A DNA stretch of 53,384 bases from Gammaproteobacteria bacterium (GTDB lineage: Bacteria > Pseudomonadota > Gammaproteobacteria > Steroidobacterales > Steroidobacteraceae): contig CANIOW010000022.1 in NCBI GenBank assembly GCA_947469285.1, positions 1-53,384 on the forward strand. Direction: 5' to 3'. The translations under genes were made by a program, and so were the position numbers. Positions 18,570 through 26,418 of this stretch are shown here, piece after piece (position 1 is the first letter of the stretch; each line of letters starts with the position of its first letter). The notes beneath the pieces were generated by a model that worked only from the letters and a program-made list of their open reading frames with translations, did no database searches and was not told the origin of the DNA.

Positions 18570-18585
18570 CTGGCGCTGAAAAACC

Positions 18586-21558
18586 TTACAACACCAGCAA
18601 CGAAAGCATGAACTCGCTCTTACCACGGCCGTTGCCACCAAAGCCCTTGGCGACACCGATCGATAATTTCATCGGCAACTGCTGCATGACCGTCAGGTTG
18701 AAGTCCACTTGCAAACCGACATTATGTGCCGTGTCCCGATGCGAGCTGTTGTCAGGGTTGGTTGCAAGCACACTGGCGAAGAGCTCCGGCCGCACCCAAT
18801 TCAGATACATCCCGGGCGAACCGGCGTGCTCGAAGCGTAACGGGGGCAGGCACCACTCGAGCATCAGTTTGCCGAGCGTACGGCCGCTCAAGGCGCCGAT
18901 ATCGAAGCCGGGCATCGAGGACAGCATCGCGCCGCGGTACCGCTGCGCGCCGGTGTACATCCGGCTATCCACGTAGTTATTGCCAAAGCCTCCCAGATAG
19001 GTGTTTGACAGTGGCGACGTCAGCGCCCCTCCGGAGACCACGGCGGCCGTGCGCAGCCAGAGCGAGGAGTGATCGATGGCCAGTGGCAGCCCAACGTGAT
19101 ATTCCAGCTGCAAACTGGGGGTGAAATCCCCTGCAGCGCCGTAACCGTTTGCCATCACCATCCATTCCTGACCTGCCTCGTAGTCGACGGAACCTGGCGA
19201 GGAACGAAGACTGGTTGATCTGAAGCCCATGGACAATGCCGACAAGTTGCGCGACGGCGAGCGGACATTCTGCACCCCCGGGAGCACATCAATCCCGCCA
19301 TAAAAATCCGCGTGAACCACAAAGTCGAGTGTTCTCGACGGGTGAAATACCAGTGGCCGGTCATAGTGGACATATCCACTGTAGCCTTCCCGGCTCCGTC
19401 TAACAGGGCCGAACAGGTCGTAAAAATTGGCTCCATTCCACTTTGCGCCCAGCATCCATCGGCCTTGCTGGACGTCGACCGCTAGATGGGTGCGTTCACG
19501 GGCCTTCAAGCTCCGATCAGGGCTGTAACTGGCATTGATGGACAACGCAGCAAACCCCATGGGGTCGCTGAAGTCTGCGGCGAAACCCAAACCCACCGAC
19601 TGTTTGTAGCCTTCGACCATCGGCACCAGCGACTGTAGATCGAGTTCCTGGAGAGCATGGTAAGTCCCGCGACGGACGATGCTCGCCGCAAAGGGTATGG
19701 TGGCAGCCGACGGCTGCATCCACGCCTGCAATTCTGGATGCTTCGCAGCGACTTGTTCGCCGAGAAACGTAATGGCGCTGATGTCGTTGGTGGACTTCAC
19801 TTCGAGCAGCGACGGAATGAAGCCCTGCGAAGAGAAACGGGACACTATCCAGTGCGACTCATCGACCTCTAGGGGGCTAAAAAATCCCAGCTCGGCATTG
19901 CTGACTGCCTCGATAGTCTCGTGCTCAAGGTCGTAACGATAGATATTCGATACGCCCGTGTAGTAACTGCTGCCATAGAGATAACGACCATCCCGGCTGA
20001 ACACGAAGCCTTCCGGCACCGCACCGGCCACCGTGAAAGTTCGATAGGGAGTCGCCGCTTGCCGCTCCATGTCCCCGACCCGGACAACCCGCACCTCGGT
20101 GATGGGAGTAGACAGGGACTTCCCGGGCCCTGATACAGAAAAGGCCAGCCACTGGCCGTCCGCCGAAACGTCCACGTCAAACGGCCTCTCACCAATCTTA
20201 AAGACGTGGGCTACCTGCCATTCGCGATAGGGATACGCCACTTTGACCAGCGTGGCCAGACCCTGGTTAAACCGGATACCCCAGAGCGAACGGTCGGCCG
20301 CATTAAATGCGATGTCTCCTATCCGTGCCTGTTTGAGTAGCGTCTTTGAGGCATGGGTGCGAACATTGAAGGCTTCCAGATTGCGGTAGGCAGCATTATT
20401 GCTGGTATAAAACAAGGTCTCCGTTGCGGGGTCATAGGCCAGTGAGGTCACCTTAATGCCAGAGGGGCTCTCCACCTCGTGCAGGTACGTCACCTGCCCA
20501 TCTTGACGACTGATAGCGACGAGACTGGCCATCTGCCCAGGACGCTGGAGGGCGGCATACAGCGTAGAGCGATCCGCTGAAAGAAATGTCCGGGAGAGTG
20601 TCCCGAGCGACGCCTGCACTAGATCTTGGAATGGCGTGAGCGGCCGTTCGCGGATGGACTCCAGATTCTTCGTCTGGAATTCCTGTTCCCAGCGAATCCA
20701 GTCCTGCCAAGCTTGTTCGAGGGGCAGCCCGAATACTCGCTCAAAATCCTCTGCGTAGTAGCGCCGGGAACCGACATCACGGGACCACCACGCCACCAGA
20801 TGTGCCGGATCGTAGGTGAACGCCAGGTAGTTCATGAAGCGCGTCCCATAGAGGTACGCATCAGCGCCTGTCTGGAAAGTGACTTCGGTGCCCTTGGAGA
20901 CAAGACCGAGAGGATCGTAGAAGTGCGCCCCGTCCTTCACCATGCCCCGAAACACCATTTCGTCATAGCCACCCTGCGCCCGGCCAACTCCGCCCATCAT
21001 CCAGGTCTCGGTGAATACGGCAATGCCTTCGCTGTACCACCGCGGCGAAATAGCGCGCGGCGTTGTCAGGTAGCGATACAGCAGGCTCTCCGGGTGGCTC
21101 GAGTCGACCTCGACCTTGCCATGAAACCAGCGTCGGTAGCGTTCATCCTCAGCACTGGCTTTGTCATACGTCAGCAAACTCATGGTCTCGTGTGCGCTCA
21201 GCCATGCCAGTAGGTCCCCCGCAGACGTGTATTCATAGGGATCACTCTGCGGCGCCATGTCGATAAAAATGCGATTACGCGGTGCGACCATGGTCGACGC
21301 CATTGAGACATCCGAAAAGTCCTGCAGCAGTACGTTGATTTTGTCCTTTGGTGAATAGCCAAAGAGTCGTCGATGGGTCTCAAGACTTGCCGCCAGGCTC
21401 TGTGTTGCGCGCGGCACCAGCAGGTTTCCGGGTGGGTCGTAGTAAAGGACTCGCAGGTCTTGTGTCTCGACGAACTGCAAGCTCGAACCGGCCAGCAGGG
21501 AGGGGGCAGCCACCATCAGCAACACCGTGCAAAGAGCCGCGGTGAGACGGGCGCTCAT
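18586..21558 (-). CDS. Exported gluzincin-like / beta-propeller / beta-barrel protein
   Basis: A very large exported protein, 990 residues from the ATG at 21558. That start gives a clean signal peptide (MSARLTAALCTVLLMVAAP, cut near LAGS); an ATG at 21594 has a better ribosome site, and the frame opens at a GTG (21621) that overlaps the stop of the upstream lipoprotein gene. About residues 30-300 resemble a peptidase-MA/gluzincin domain: LAWLSAHETMSLL where HExxH is expected, then PRWYSEGIAVFTET like the PxWxxEGxAxYxE helix. The second His of HExxH is Ser here. Residues about 310-640 look like a WD40/TolB-type propeller (FLSADRSTLYAAL; DVSADGQWLAFSV; FSRDGRYLYGSS). The rest has amphipathic strands and ends in LMLSLLVL, as in outer-membrane beta-barrels. 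Function unknown; the domain calls are inference from short motifs. Confidence 0.65.
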   Translation of the reverse strand: MSARLTAALCTVLLMVAAPSLLAGSSLQFVETQDLRVLYYDPPGNLLVPRATQSLAASLETHRRLFGYSPKDKINVLLQDFSDVSMASTMVAPRNRIFIDMAPQSDPYEYTSAGDLLAWLSAHETMSLLTYDKASAEDERYRRWFHGKVEVDSSHPESLLYRYLTTPRAISPRWYSEGIAVFTETWMMGGVGRAQGGYDEMVFRGMVKDGAHFYDPLGLVSKGTEVTFQTGADAYLYGTRFMNYLAFTYDPAHLVAWWSRDVGSRRYYAEDFERVFGLPLEQAWQDWIRWEQEFQTKNLESIRERPLTPFQDLVQASLGTLSRTFLSADRSTLYAALQRPGQMASLVAISRQDGQVTYLHEVESPSGIKVTSLAYDPATETLFYTSNNAAYRNLEAFNVRTHASKTLLKQARIGDIAFNAADRSLWGIRFNQGLATLVKVAYPYREWQVAHVFKIGERPFDVDVSADGQWLAFSVSGPGKSLSTPITEVRVVRVGDMERQAATPYRTFTVAGAVPEGFVFSRDGRYLYGSSYYTGVSNIYRYDLEHETIEAVSNAELGFFSPLEVDESHWIVSRFSSQGFIPSLLEVKSTNDISAITFLGEQVAAKHPELQAWMQPSAATIPFAASIVRRGTYHALQELDLQSLVPMVEGYKQSVGLGFAADFSDPMGFAALSINASYSPDRSLKARERTHLAVDVQQGRWMLGAKWNGANFYDLFGPVRRSREGYSGYVHYDRPLVFHPSRTLDFVVHADFYGGIDVLPGVQNVRSPSRNLSALSMGFRSTSLRSSPGSVDYEAGQEWMVMANGYGAAGDFTPSLQLEYHVGLPLAIDHSSLWLRTAAVVSGGALTSPLSNTYLGGFGNNYVDSRMYTGAQRYRGAMLSSMPGFDIGALSGRTLGKLMLEWCLPPLRFEHAGSPGMYLNWVRPELFASVLATNPDNSSHRDTAHNVGLQVDFNLTVMQQLPMKLSIGVAKGFGGNGRGKSEFMLSLLVL

Positions 21559-21614
21559 CACAGAGGCCAGAGTGTCATAGCAACCCCGGCGCATCCCTCG
21601 GGAGTCCTTCTGCC

Positions 21615-21941
21615 CTACCACTTGTTGTGTACAGCACCACGGTTGCTGTGTTTTCCACCACCGTTCGCGGCTCTGGCAGCATCTGCCGCCTCTTCAGCCT
21701 CGAGGGCATAGCCACCCGCCACATCCTGCGCGATCGGTGCAGCCTCTGGCGACTCGACCGCGTTGAGTGACTCTGTGCTCTTCGCCGCGTCTACCGCACT
21801 CGTCGTGATGGCCCGCTTAGCGGCCGTGATCGTGGCAGCCGCCTCGGACGTGGCCGTAGCCGACTCTTTCTCGGAGCACGCCGTCAGCGCCAAAGCCACC
21901 ATCAGCGTGGCTGCACAAAACTCTGTCATTCTGGTATTCAC
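21615..21941 (-). CDS. Small Ala/Ser/Thr-rich lipoprotein
   Basis: A 108-residue predicted lipoprotein. The signal MTEFCAATLMVALALTACSEKES ends in the lipobox LTAC. The mature part is almost entirely Ala, Ser, Thr and Glu, low in aromatic residues, so probably an extended or helical tether, and ends in a Gly/His/Asn-rich tail. The GTG at 21941 has GGGAGT a few bases upstream and is preferred; an ATG at 21929 is possible. It stands directly upstream of the large exported protein, whose longest start overlaps its stop, so the two are probably co-expressed and may work together at the cell surface. Family not recognised. Confidence 0.65.
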   Translation of the reverse strand: MNTRMTEFCAATLMVALALTACSEKESATATSEAAATITAAKRAITTSAVDAAKSTESLNAVESPEAAPIAQDVAGGYALEAEEAADAARAANGGGKHSNRGAVHNKW

Positions 21942-22103
21942 GCGTTACTCCCGAGATGCCCAACGGCAAGTTCGGTGCATTATACCTAGGTTGCCAAGAC
22001 GCCCAGAAAAGCAGGATAGTCGGCAGGAGGTTCGGAGTGTTGCGCCCAGCAGGCCAGAGTGGTCGATGAGTGTGAACACTTTGGCCGCGCCCATGCGCGG
22101 CAC

Positions 22104-22122
22104 CGCCCGCTAGCCGCGGGCG
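22104..22122. terminator. Hairpin downstream of the S51 peptidase gene
   Basis: CGCCCGC and GCGGGCG form a perfect 7-bp stem with the five-base loop TAGCC, ten bases past the peptidase stop codon on the minus strand. No T-run follows, so termination strength is uncertain. Confidence 0.35.
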
Positions 22123-22132
22123 CGGACGGCCT

Positions 22133-23263
22133 TTAGGGGCTATCTTCGGCCACGCGCTCCAGTTGGAGTACGCCGTCGGCGGCATGCGCCCGGTAATGCA
22201 TGGTGGTCTTGGCAAAGACCCACTGCGCCATCGGTAACCCATCACTGCCGTTGGCCCCGACGGAAAGGTGGATGCTGCTTTCGGTTCCCAGTTGCACCAC
22301 TTCGATGCCGGACTGGGTGAGCGGCTTCCCCGGCTGCAGTAGGGCCGCGGCGCTGGTGGGCTTCACCCACCACACGGAGCCTTGCTTTCTGGAGACGACG
22401 CGCGCTTCACCGGTGGGCTCGATCCACAAACCACTTTCCTCGTCGATACCGAGCCCAACCACTGCGCCTGCAGTAGTGGGTTGCTCATGGGCCAGTCTGG
22501 CCAGAAATGCCACCAGCCGCCCCAGCCGATGACGTTCCGTGAAATGGCTGTCGGTGAACACGTGTTCCAGACCTGGCAGGGTGAGCAGCCCGCTCCATAA
22601 GGTGAGCCCGCTGCGCAGAGGGTCCGCTAGGGCGCGCGGGGAATCCATGCTATCGCCGTCCAGACAACCATAGGCGTGGCGGCCGAGAATAGCCAAACCA
22701 GCGCTGGTGCCGGCAATAGGGCGGCCAGCGCGAACATGCTCGTTCATCGCCTGCTGCACTGGGGTACCGTCCCAGAAACGGATGTAGTCGCCTTGGTCAC
22801 CGCCGGCGATGAAAATGCCGTCGGCAGATTCCAGCAGGCGCACGACCTTGGGGTCAAATGACGCCTGCCGGTTGTGGAACACCACGGTGGACACGGCGTG
22901 CGGCCCGCCACCGTTCTGCCAGAAATCCAGTTGGGCGGCGTCATCGCCAGAGGCCCGCAAGATGACGATGTGGCCCTTGCCAGCTGCCGCGATGAAGTCG
23001 CGAATGGCGGGCATGGGCCATTCGCCACCGCCGAGCAGGAGCATGGCGGCGCGGCTTCCAGTCGCGTGGGCCGTAGGTGGCTCGCCGATGGAATAGTAGG
23101 TATATCCCGCAGTGTCGGGCTGGGCACCGGCAGCCGCTCTTGCGCTACCCGGGGCCCAGCCCGCCAAGGTTAGAAGCGCCAGCAAGACCAACATCGGGCG
23201 AGCCCCAGTTGGGCAGACCCGAGGTGACCACACAGGTGACCACACACCGGTTTCCCGGTACAT
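22133..23263 (-). CDS. Exported cyanophycinase-like serine peptidase (S51)
   Basis: Peptidase of the cyanophycinase/aspartyl-dipeptidase family S51 (class-I glutamine-amidotransferase-like fold). The nucleophile elbow is AGTSAGLAILG (Ser187 counted from this start), preceded by the family motif IFIAGGDQGDYIRFW; the His of VFTDSHFTERHRLGRL (about 240) would complete the active site. A hydrophobic segment LVLLALLTLAGW followed by Ala-rich residues is a signal peptide, so the enzyme is exported. The start is uncertain: ATGs at 23344, 23263 and 23194 and GTGs near 23235 are all in frame and none has a strong ribosome site. Cyanophycinases cut beta-Asp-Arg polymers; this branch may act on other isopeptides. 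It diverges from a TonB-dependent receptor gene. Confidence 0.8.
   Translation of the reverse strand: MYRETGVWSPVWSPRVCPTGARPMLVLLALLTLAGWAPGSARAAAGAQPDTAGYTYYSIGEPPTAHATGSRAAMLLLGGGEWPMPAIRDFIAAAGKGHIVILRASGDDAAQLDFWQNGGGPHAVSTVVFHNRQASFDPKVVRLLESADGIFIAGGDQGDYIRFWDGTPVQQAMNEHVRAGRPIAGTSAGLAILGRHAYGCLDGDSMDSPRALADPLRSGLTLWSGLLTLPGLEHVFTDSHFTERHRLGRLVAFLARLAHEQPTTAGAVVGLGIDEESGLWIEPTGEARVVSRKQGSVWWVKPTSAAALLQPGKPLTQSGIEVVQLGTESSIHLSVGANGSDGLPMAQWVFAKTTMHYRAHAADGVLQLERVAEDSP
23223..23246. repeat. Perfect 12-base tandem repeat between or at the start of divergent genes
   Basis: GGTGACCACACA occurs twice in direct succession. If the peptidase starts at 23194 it lies in the shared promoter region with the TonB receptor gene and could be an operator; if the peptidase starts upstream it encodes the doubled VWSP in its leader. 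Confidence 0.5.
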
Positions 23264-23407
23264 GGTTCGCAGGCCATTGTTGGGTCGGTCGATGGCCTTG
23301 CTCCAAATGAACCCAGGAGGATCTTTCTGTGGTAGGGAGCGCATGTGCTATGTTCCAGTGACTTGGCGCAGGGATCGGTGCCGCCACAACTTAAAGAGGA
23401 TGCCACC

Positions 23408-26191
23408 ATGACACAACCGTCCTTGCAACGGGCCATTGCCGCCGTTCTAGCGTCGCTAGCGGCCACGGCCACCGTCCAGGCTCAAGAGGCCCCCGCGACA
23501 CCCGCAGCCGCAGAGGCCACCGAAGTGCTGGTCATCGGTTCGCGCATTCCTCGCGCGCAATCTGAAGGCCCGGCGCCAGTGACTGTGATTACTGCCGATG
23601 CCATTCGCGCGGATGGCTATACCAGCGTCCCGGAACTGCTGCGTGGCTTGGCGCAAAACGCTGGTGAAACCCAGAGCCAGCAGTCGTTCTCCGGTTCCTC
23701 CTTCACGCCGGGTGCGCAGCAAGTAGACCTGCGTGGTCTCGGCTCGAACCATACGCTGGTGCTGGTAAACGGCCGCCGCATCGCGGACTTCCCGCTACCT
23801 TTCAAGGGCCGCAGCAATTTCACCGACATCTCCAACATCCCGCTCGGCATGGTGGAAAGTGTGGAAGTACTGAGCGGTAGTGCGTCGGCAGTCTACGGTT
23901 CCGACGCGGTCGCTGGTGTCATCAACTTCAACCTGCGGCGCAAGATCACCGACTTCACGGTGGACTACCGCGTAGGTACCACCGAGCATGGTGGCGGTAC
24001 CTCCAATCGCTTCTCCTTCGCCGGCGGCTGGGCCAGTGGCGACCTCGACGTGGTTTTCGGTGCCGAGTTGCAGGACCAGAAGCCCCTGTGGGCTTATTCA
24101 CGTCCGCTACAAGATTCCACGGCGGACAATCCTGTCACGGCTACCGTGGTGGGGCGTCGTACCTTCCTGCAGTACGACCCAGTGGGCGATGGCTATGTAG
24201 ACCCGGGTGAGGCCACCTGTGCGCCGTTGGCGAACCTCAACGGTGGCACCACCTACTACGCGGCGCGGCCGCGCTGGGCGGTGGATGGTGGACCGGGGCG
24301 TTACTGCGGTAGCAACGAGTCCATCGGCTACGGCACCGTCATCAGCGAACGTAAGTCGCTCAGCACCTTTACGTCCGCGCACTATCGCTTGGATGACCGT
24401 ACCGAATTGTTTGCGGACCTGCAGTTGGCTATCAGCCGCGTAGGCATCTACCGCGACGTGCTTAATTGGCAGTTTCAGGACGCGAACGGCTCCGAGGATG
24501 GCGTGTTCTACAACAACGCCATCGGTGCCCTCGACTCTTGGTATCGCCAGTTCACCCCCGAAGAATCCGGTGGTTTGGGCCGCGGTTTCATCCGTAACCA
24601 CTCTACGGCTTTCACCTTCACGCCTGGCATCACCGGCGAATGGGACGGCGGCTGGCACTACGAAGCGGCGCTCAACCACAGCCAGTACCGTTCCCAGGTG
24701 CGCTGGCCGGTCATTGTGGCGGCGGCAGCGAACCGCCTCTATCTCGGGCCGCAACTCGGCGTGGACCCCGATTCGGGGTACCCGATCTTCGATGCGCCCA
24801 TTTCGCGCTTGTACCGGCCGCTAACCACCACGGAATACGCCGGCATCGCGCAAAACACCGAGTACACGCCAAAGTCTAAGAGCACTTCCCTGTCGTTCTC
24901 CGTCACGCAGCCGGCTTTGTTCCGTCTGCCGGCCGGCGAAGTTGGCTTGGCGGCCGTGGTGGAGGGTGGACGGCAGAGCTATGCGCTCAACCCGGACCCG
25001 TTGGCGCTAGTACCCACCTACTACGGCTTGGTGGACTCTGACGGCACCGGCTCTCGCAACCACCTCGGTGGCGGCGTGGAACTGCGGGTGCCGGTTCTGG
25101 AAAGTGTCAACCTGAGCACGGCGGCCCGCTACGACCGCTACCAGTTTGCCGGTAACACGGCAGGCAAGTTCACCTGGAACGCCGGCCTCGAATGGCGGCC
25201 GTTTGAGCAACTGCTGGTACGCGGCACTTACGGCACGGGTTTCCGCGCGCCGGACTTGCACTATGTGTTCTCTGGCGCCGGTAACACTCACCCTTCGGCG
25301 ACCGACTACTACCGTTGCCGTACGGATGAAGCTGGCGTGGACCTCGGCGATTGCTCTTGGTCAGATGTCGGCATTGTTGAGCAGCGGGTGGGCAACCGCC
25401 AGTTGCAGGCCGAAACGAGCAGTTCCGTCGGTTTTGGCGTGGTGTGGTCGCCGCTGCAGGGCCTCGACTTCTCGGTCGACTACTACCGCATCCGCTTGTC
25501 CAACGAGGTGCTGGACATGAACTTGGACTCGGTGCTCCGCGACGAAGCGGACTGCCGATTGGGGGTCACCGATAGCGGCACTACCGTGAGTGCCTCTTCA
25601 CCGACTTGCATCGACGCCATTGCCCGCGTGCACCGCAACCCGCTCACCGCGGCCGTCGACCCGGGTGGTCTGGCCTCCGTGTCCATTAACCCCATCAATG
25701 TCGCCGGCGAGAATACGGCAGGCCTCGACTTCAGCCTGCATGCGCGTTGGCCGACGCCGGTCGGCGAGTTTTCGTTGCGCGGCACTTATTCCCGCCTGCG
25801 TTACCTGACGCTGGTGCAATACCCTGGCGACCCGGTGGAAAACAAGCTGGCGGCCGACAGCGGCTACTACATGCCAAAGAGCAAGGCGAGCGCCTCGCTG
25901 GGATGGACCCGCGGGTCGTGGGGCGCCACGCTGCATGCGCAGCGGCTCGACAAGCTGCCCAACTGGGATGAGGACGCCTACATCAAGGCCAGCTACCTCT
26001 ACAACGCTTCGGTGCAATACCAATTCGCCGATGGCACAGCGGTGAATTTGGTGGTCGACAACCTGCTCGATAAAGACCCGGTGAAAGACGCGACCTACGC
26101 TTCTTATCCGTACTACGACATCAACTGGTTCGACACGCAGGGCAGGACGTTCTACCTGCAGCTCTCGAAGCATTTCGGTGGTAAGCGGTAA
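23408..26191 (+). CDS. TonB-dependent outer-membrane receptor
   Basis: Outer-membrane active transporter of 927 residues. The ATG at 23408 has AGAGGA eight bases upstream and gives a signal peptide (RAIAAVLASLAATATVQAQ). The TonB-box-like segment is EVLVIGSRIPRAQSEGP, followed by the plug domain (VTVITADAIRADGYTSVPEL; LRGLGSNHTLVLVNGRRI; VEVLSGSASAVYGSDAVAGV) and a long 22-strand-type barrel, ending with strands that finish in FYLQLSKHFGGKR. The plug belongs to the branch with 'RGLGxxxTLVLVNGRR', common in Xanthomonadales and sphingomonads. It diverges from the S51 peptidase, which suggests uptake of peptide or isopeptide products released outside or in the periplasm. Confidence 0.9.
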   Translation: MTQPSLQRAIAAVLASLAATATVQAQEAPATPAAAEATEVLVIGSRIPRAQSEGPAPVTVITADAIRADGYTSVPELLRGLAQNAGETQSQQSFSGSSFTPGAQQVDLRGLGSNHTLVLVNGRRIADFPLPFKGRSNFTDISNIPLGMVESVEVLSGSASAVYGSDAVAGVINFNLRRKITDFTVDYRVGTTEHGGGTSNRFSFAGGWASGDLDVVFGAELQDQKPLWAYSRPLQDSTADNPVTATVVGRRTFLQYDPVGDGYVDPGEATCAPLANLNGGTTYYAARPRWAVDGGPGRYCGSNESIGYGTVISERKSLSTFTSAHYRLDDRTELFADLQLAISRVGIYRDVLNWQFQDANGSEDGVFYNNAIGALDSWYRQFTPEESGGLGRGFIRNHSTAFTFTPGITGEWDGGWHYEAALNHSQYRSQVRWPVIVAAAANRLYLGPQLGVDPDSGYPIFDAPISRLYRPLTTTEYAGIAQNTEYTPKSKSTSLSFSVTQPALFRLPAGEVGLAAVVEGGRQSYALNPDPLALVPTYYGLVDSDGTGSRNHLGGGVELRVPVLESVNLSTAARYDRYQFAGNTAGKFTWNAGLEWRPFEQLLVRGTYGTGFRAPDLHYVFSGAGNTHPSATDYYRCRTDEAGVDLGDCSWSDVGIVEQRVGNRQLQAETSSSVGFGVVWSPLQGLDFSVDYYRIRLSNEVLDMNLDSVLRDEADCRLGVTDSGTTVSASSPTCIDAIARVHRNPLTAAVDPGGLASVSINPINVAGENTAGLDFSLHARWPTPVGEFSLRGTYSRLRYLTLVQYPGDPVENKLAADSGYYMPKSKASASLGWTRGSWGATLHAQRLDKLPNWDEDAYIKASYLYNASVQYQFADGTAVNLVVDNLLDKDPVKDATYASYPYYDINWFDTQGRTFYLQLSKHFGGKR

Positions 26192-26196
26192 GCGTC

Positions 26197-26217
26197 ACCG
26201 CTAACCGCGGTAGCGGT
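26197..26217. terminator. Hairpin downstream of the first TonB receptor gene
   Basis: ACCGCTA and TAGCGGT form a 7-bp stem around the loop ACCGCGG, five bases after the stop codon. No T-run follows. Likely an RNA 3'-end structure, possibly a Rho-assisted terminator. Confidence 0.35.
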
Positions 26218-26356
26218 TCATCGAACGCTTCACGGACGTTGCGGAACGGTACGAAACCCAGGCTGTGCTGAACGCCGAGATTCACGGTTCCATAGGCAAG
26301 CTCGTGGCCAGCGGCCGCGCCGTGTTCAGCACGGTGCACCTGGACCCGCCCAGCGG

Positions 26357-26379
26357 GTAGGTGCGAGCTTGTTCGCGAC
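26357..26379 (+). repeat. REP-like element upstream of the MocR gene
   Basis: GTAGGTGCGAGCTTGTTCGC and the following GAC match the core of the elements at 15378-15438. A short stem (CCCGC-CCA-GCGGG, 26345-26357) lies directly before it, as in many REP units. Located 40 bases before the start of the MocR-type gene. Confidence 0.55.
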
Positions 26380-26418
26380 GCGCCCCCGAAAGTGTCGCAG
26401 CTGCAGTACCCTCGCAGT

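Noticed and set aside
26121-26339. 72-codon minus-strand frame between the first TonB receptor and the MocR gene
   Set aside because: Half lies antisense to the receptor's last codons. The remainder could be a remnant of an outer-membrane protein but is too short to support.
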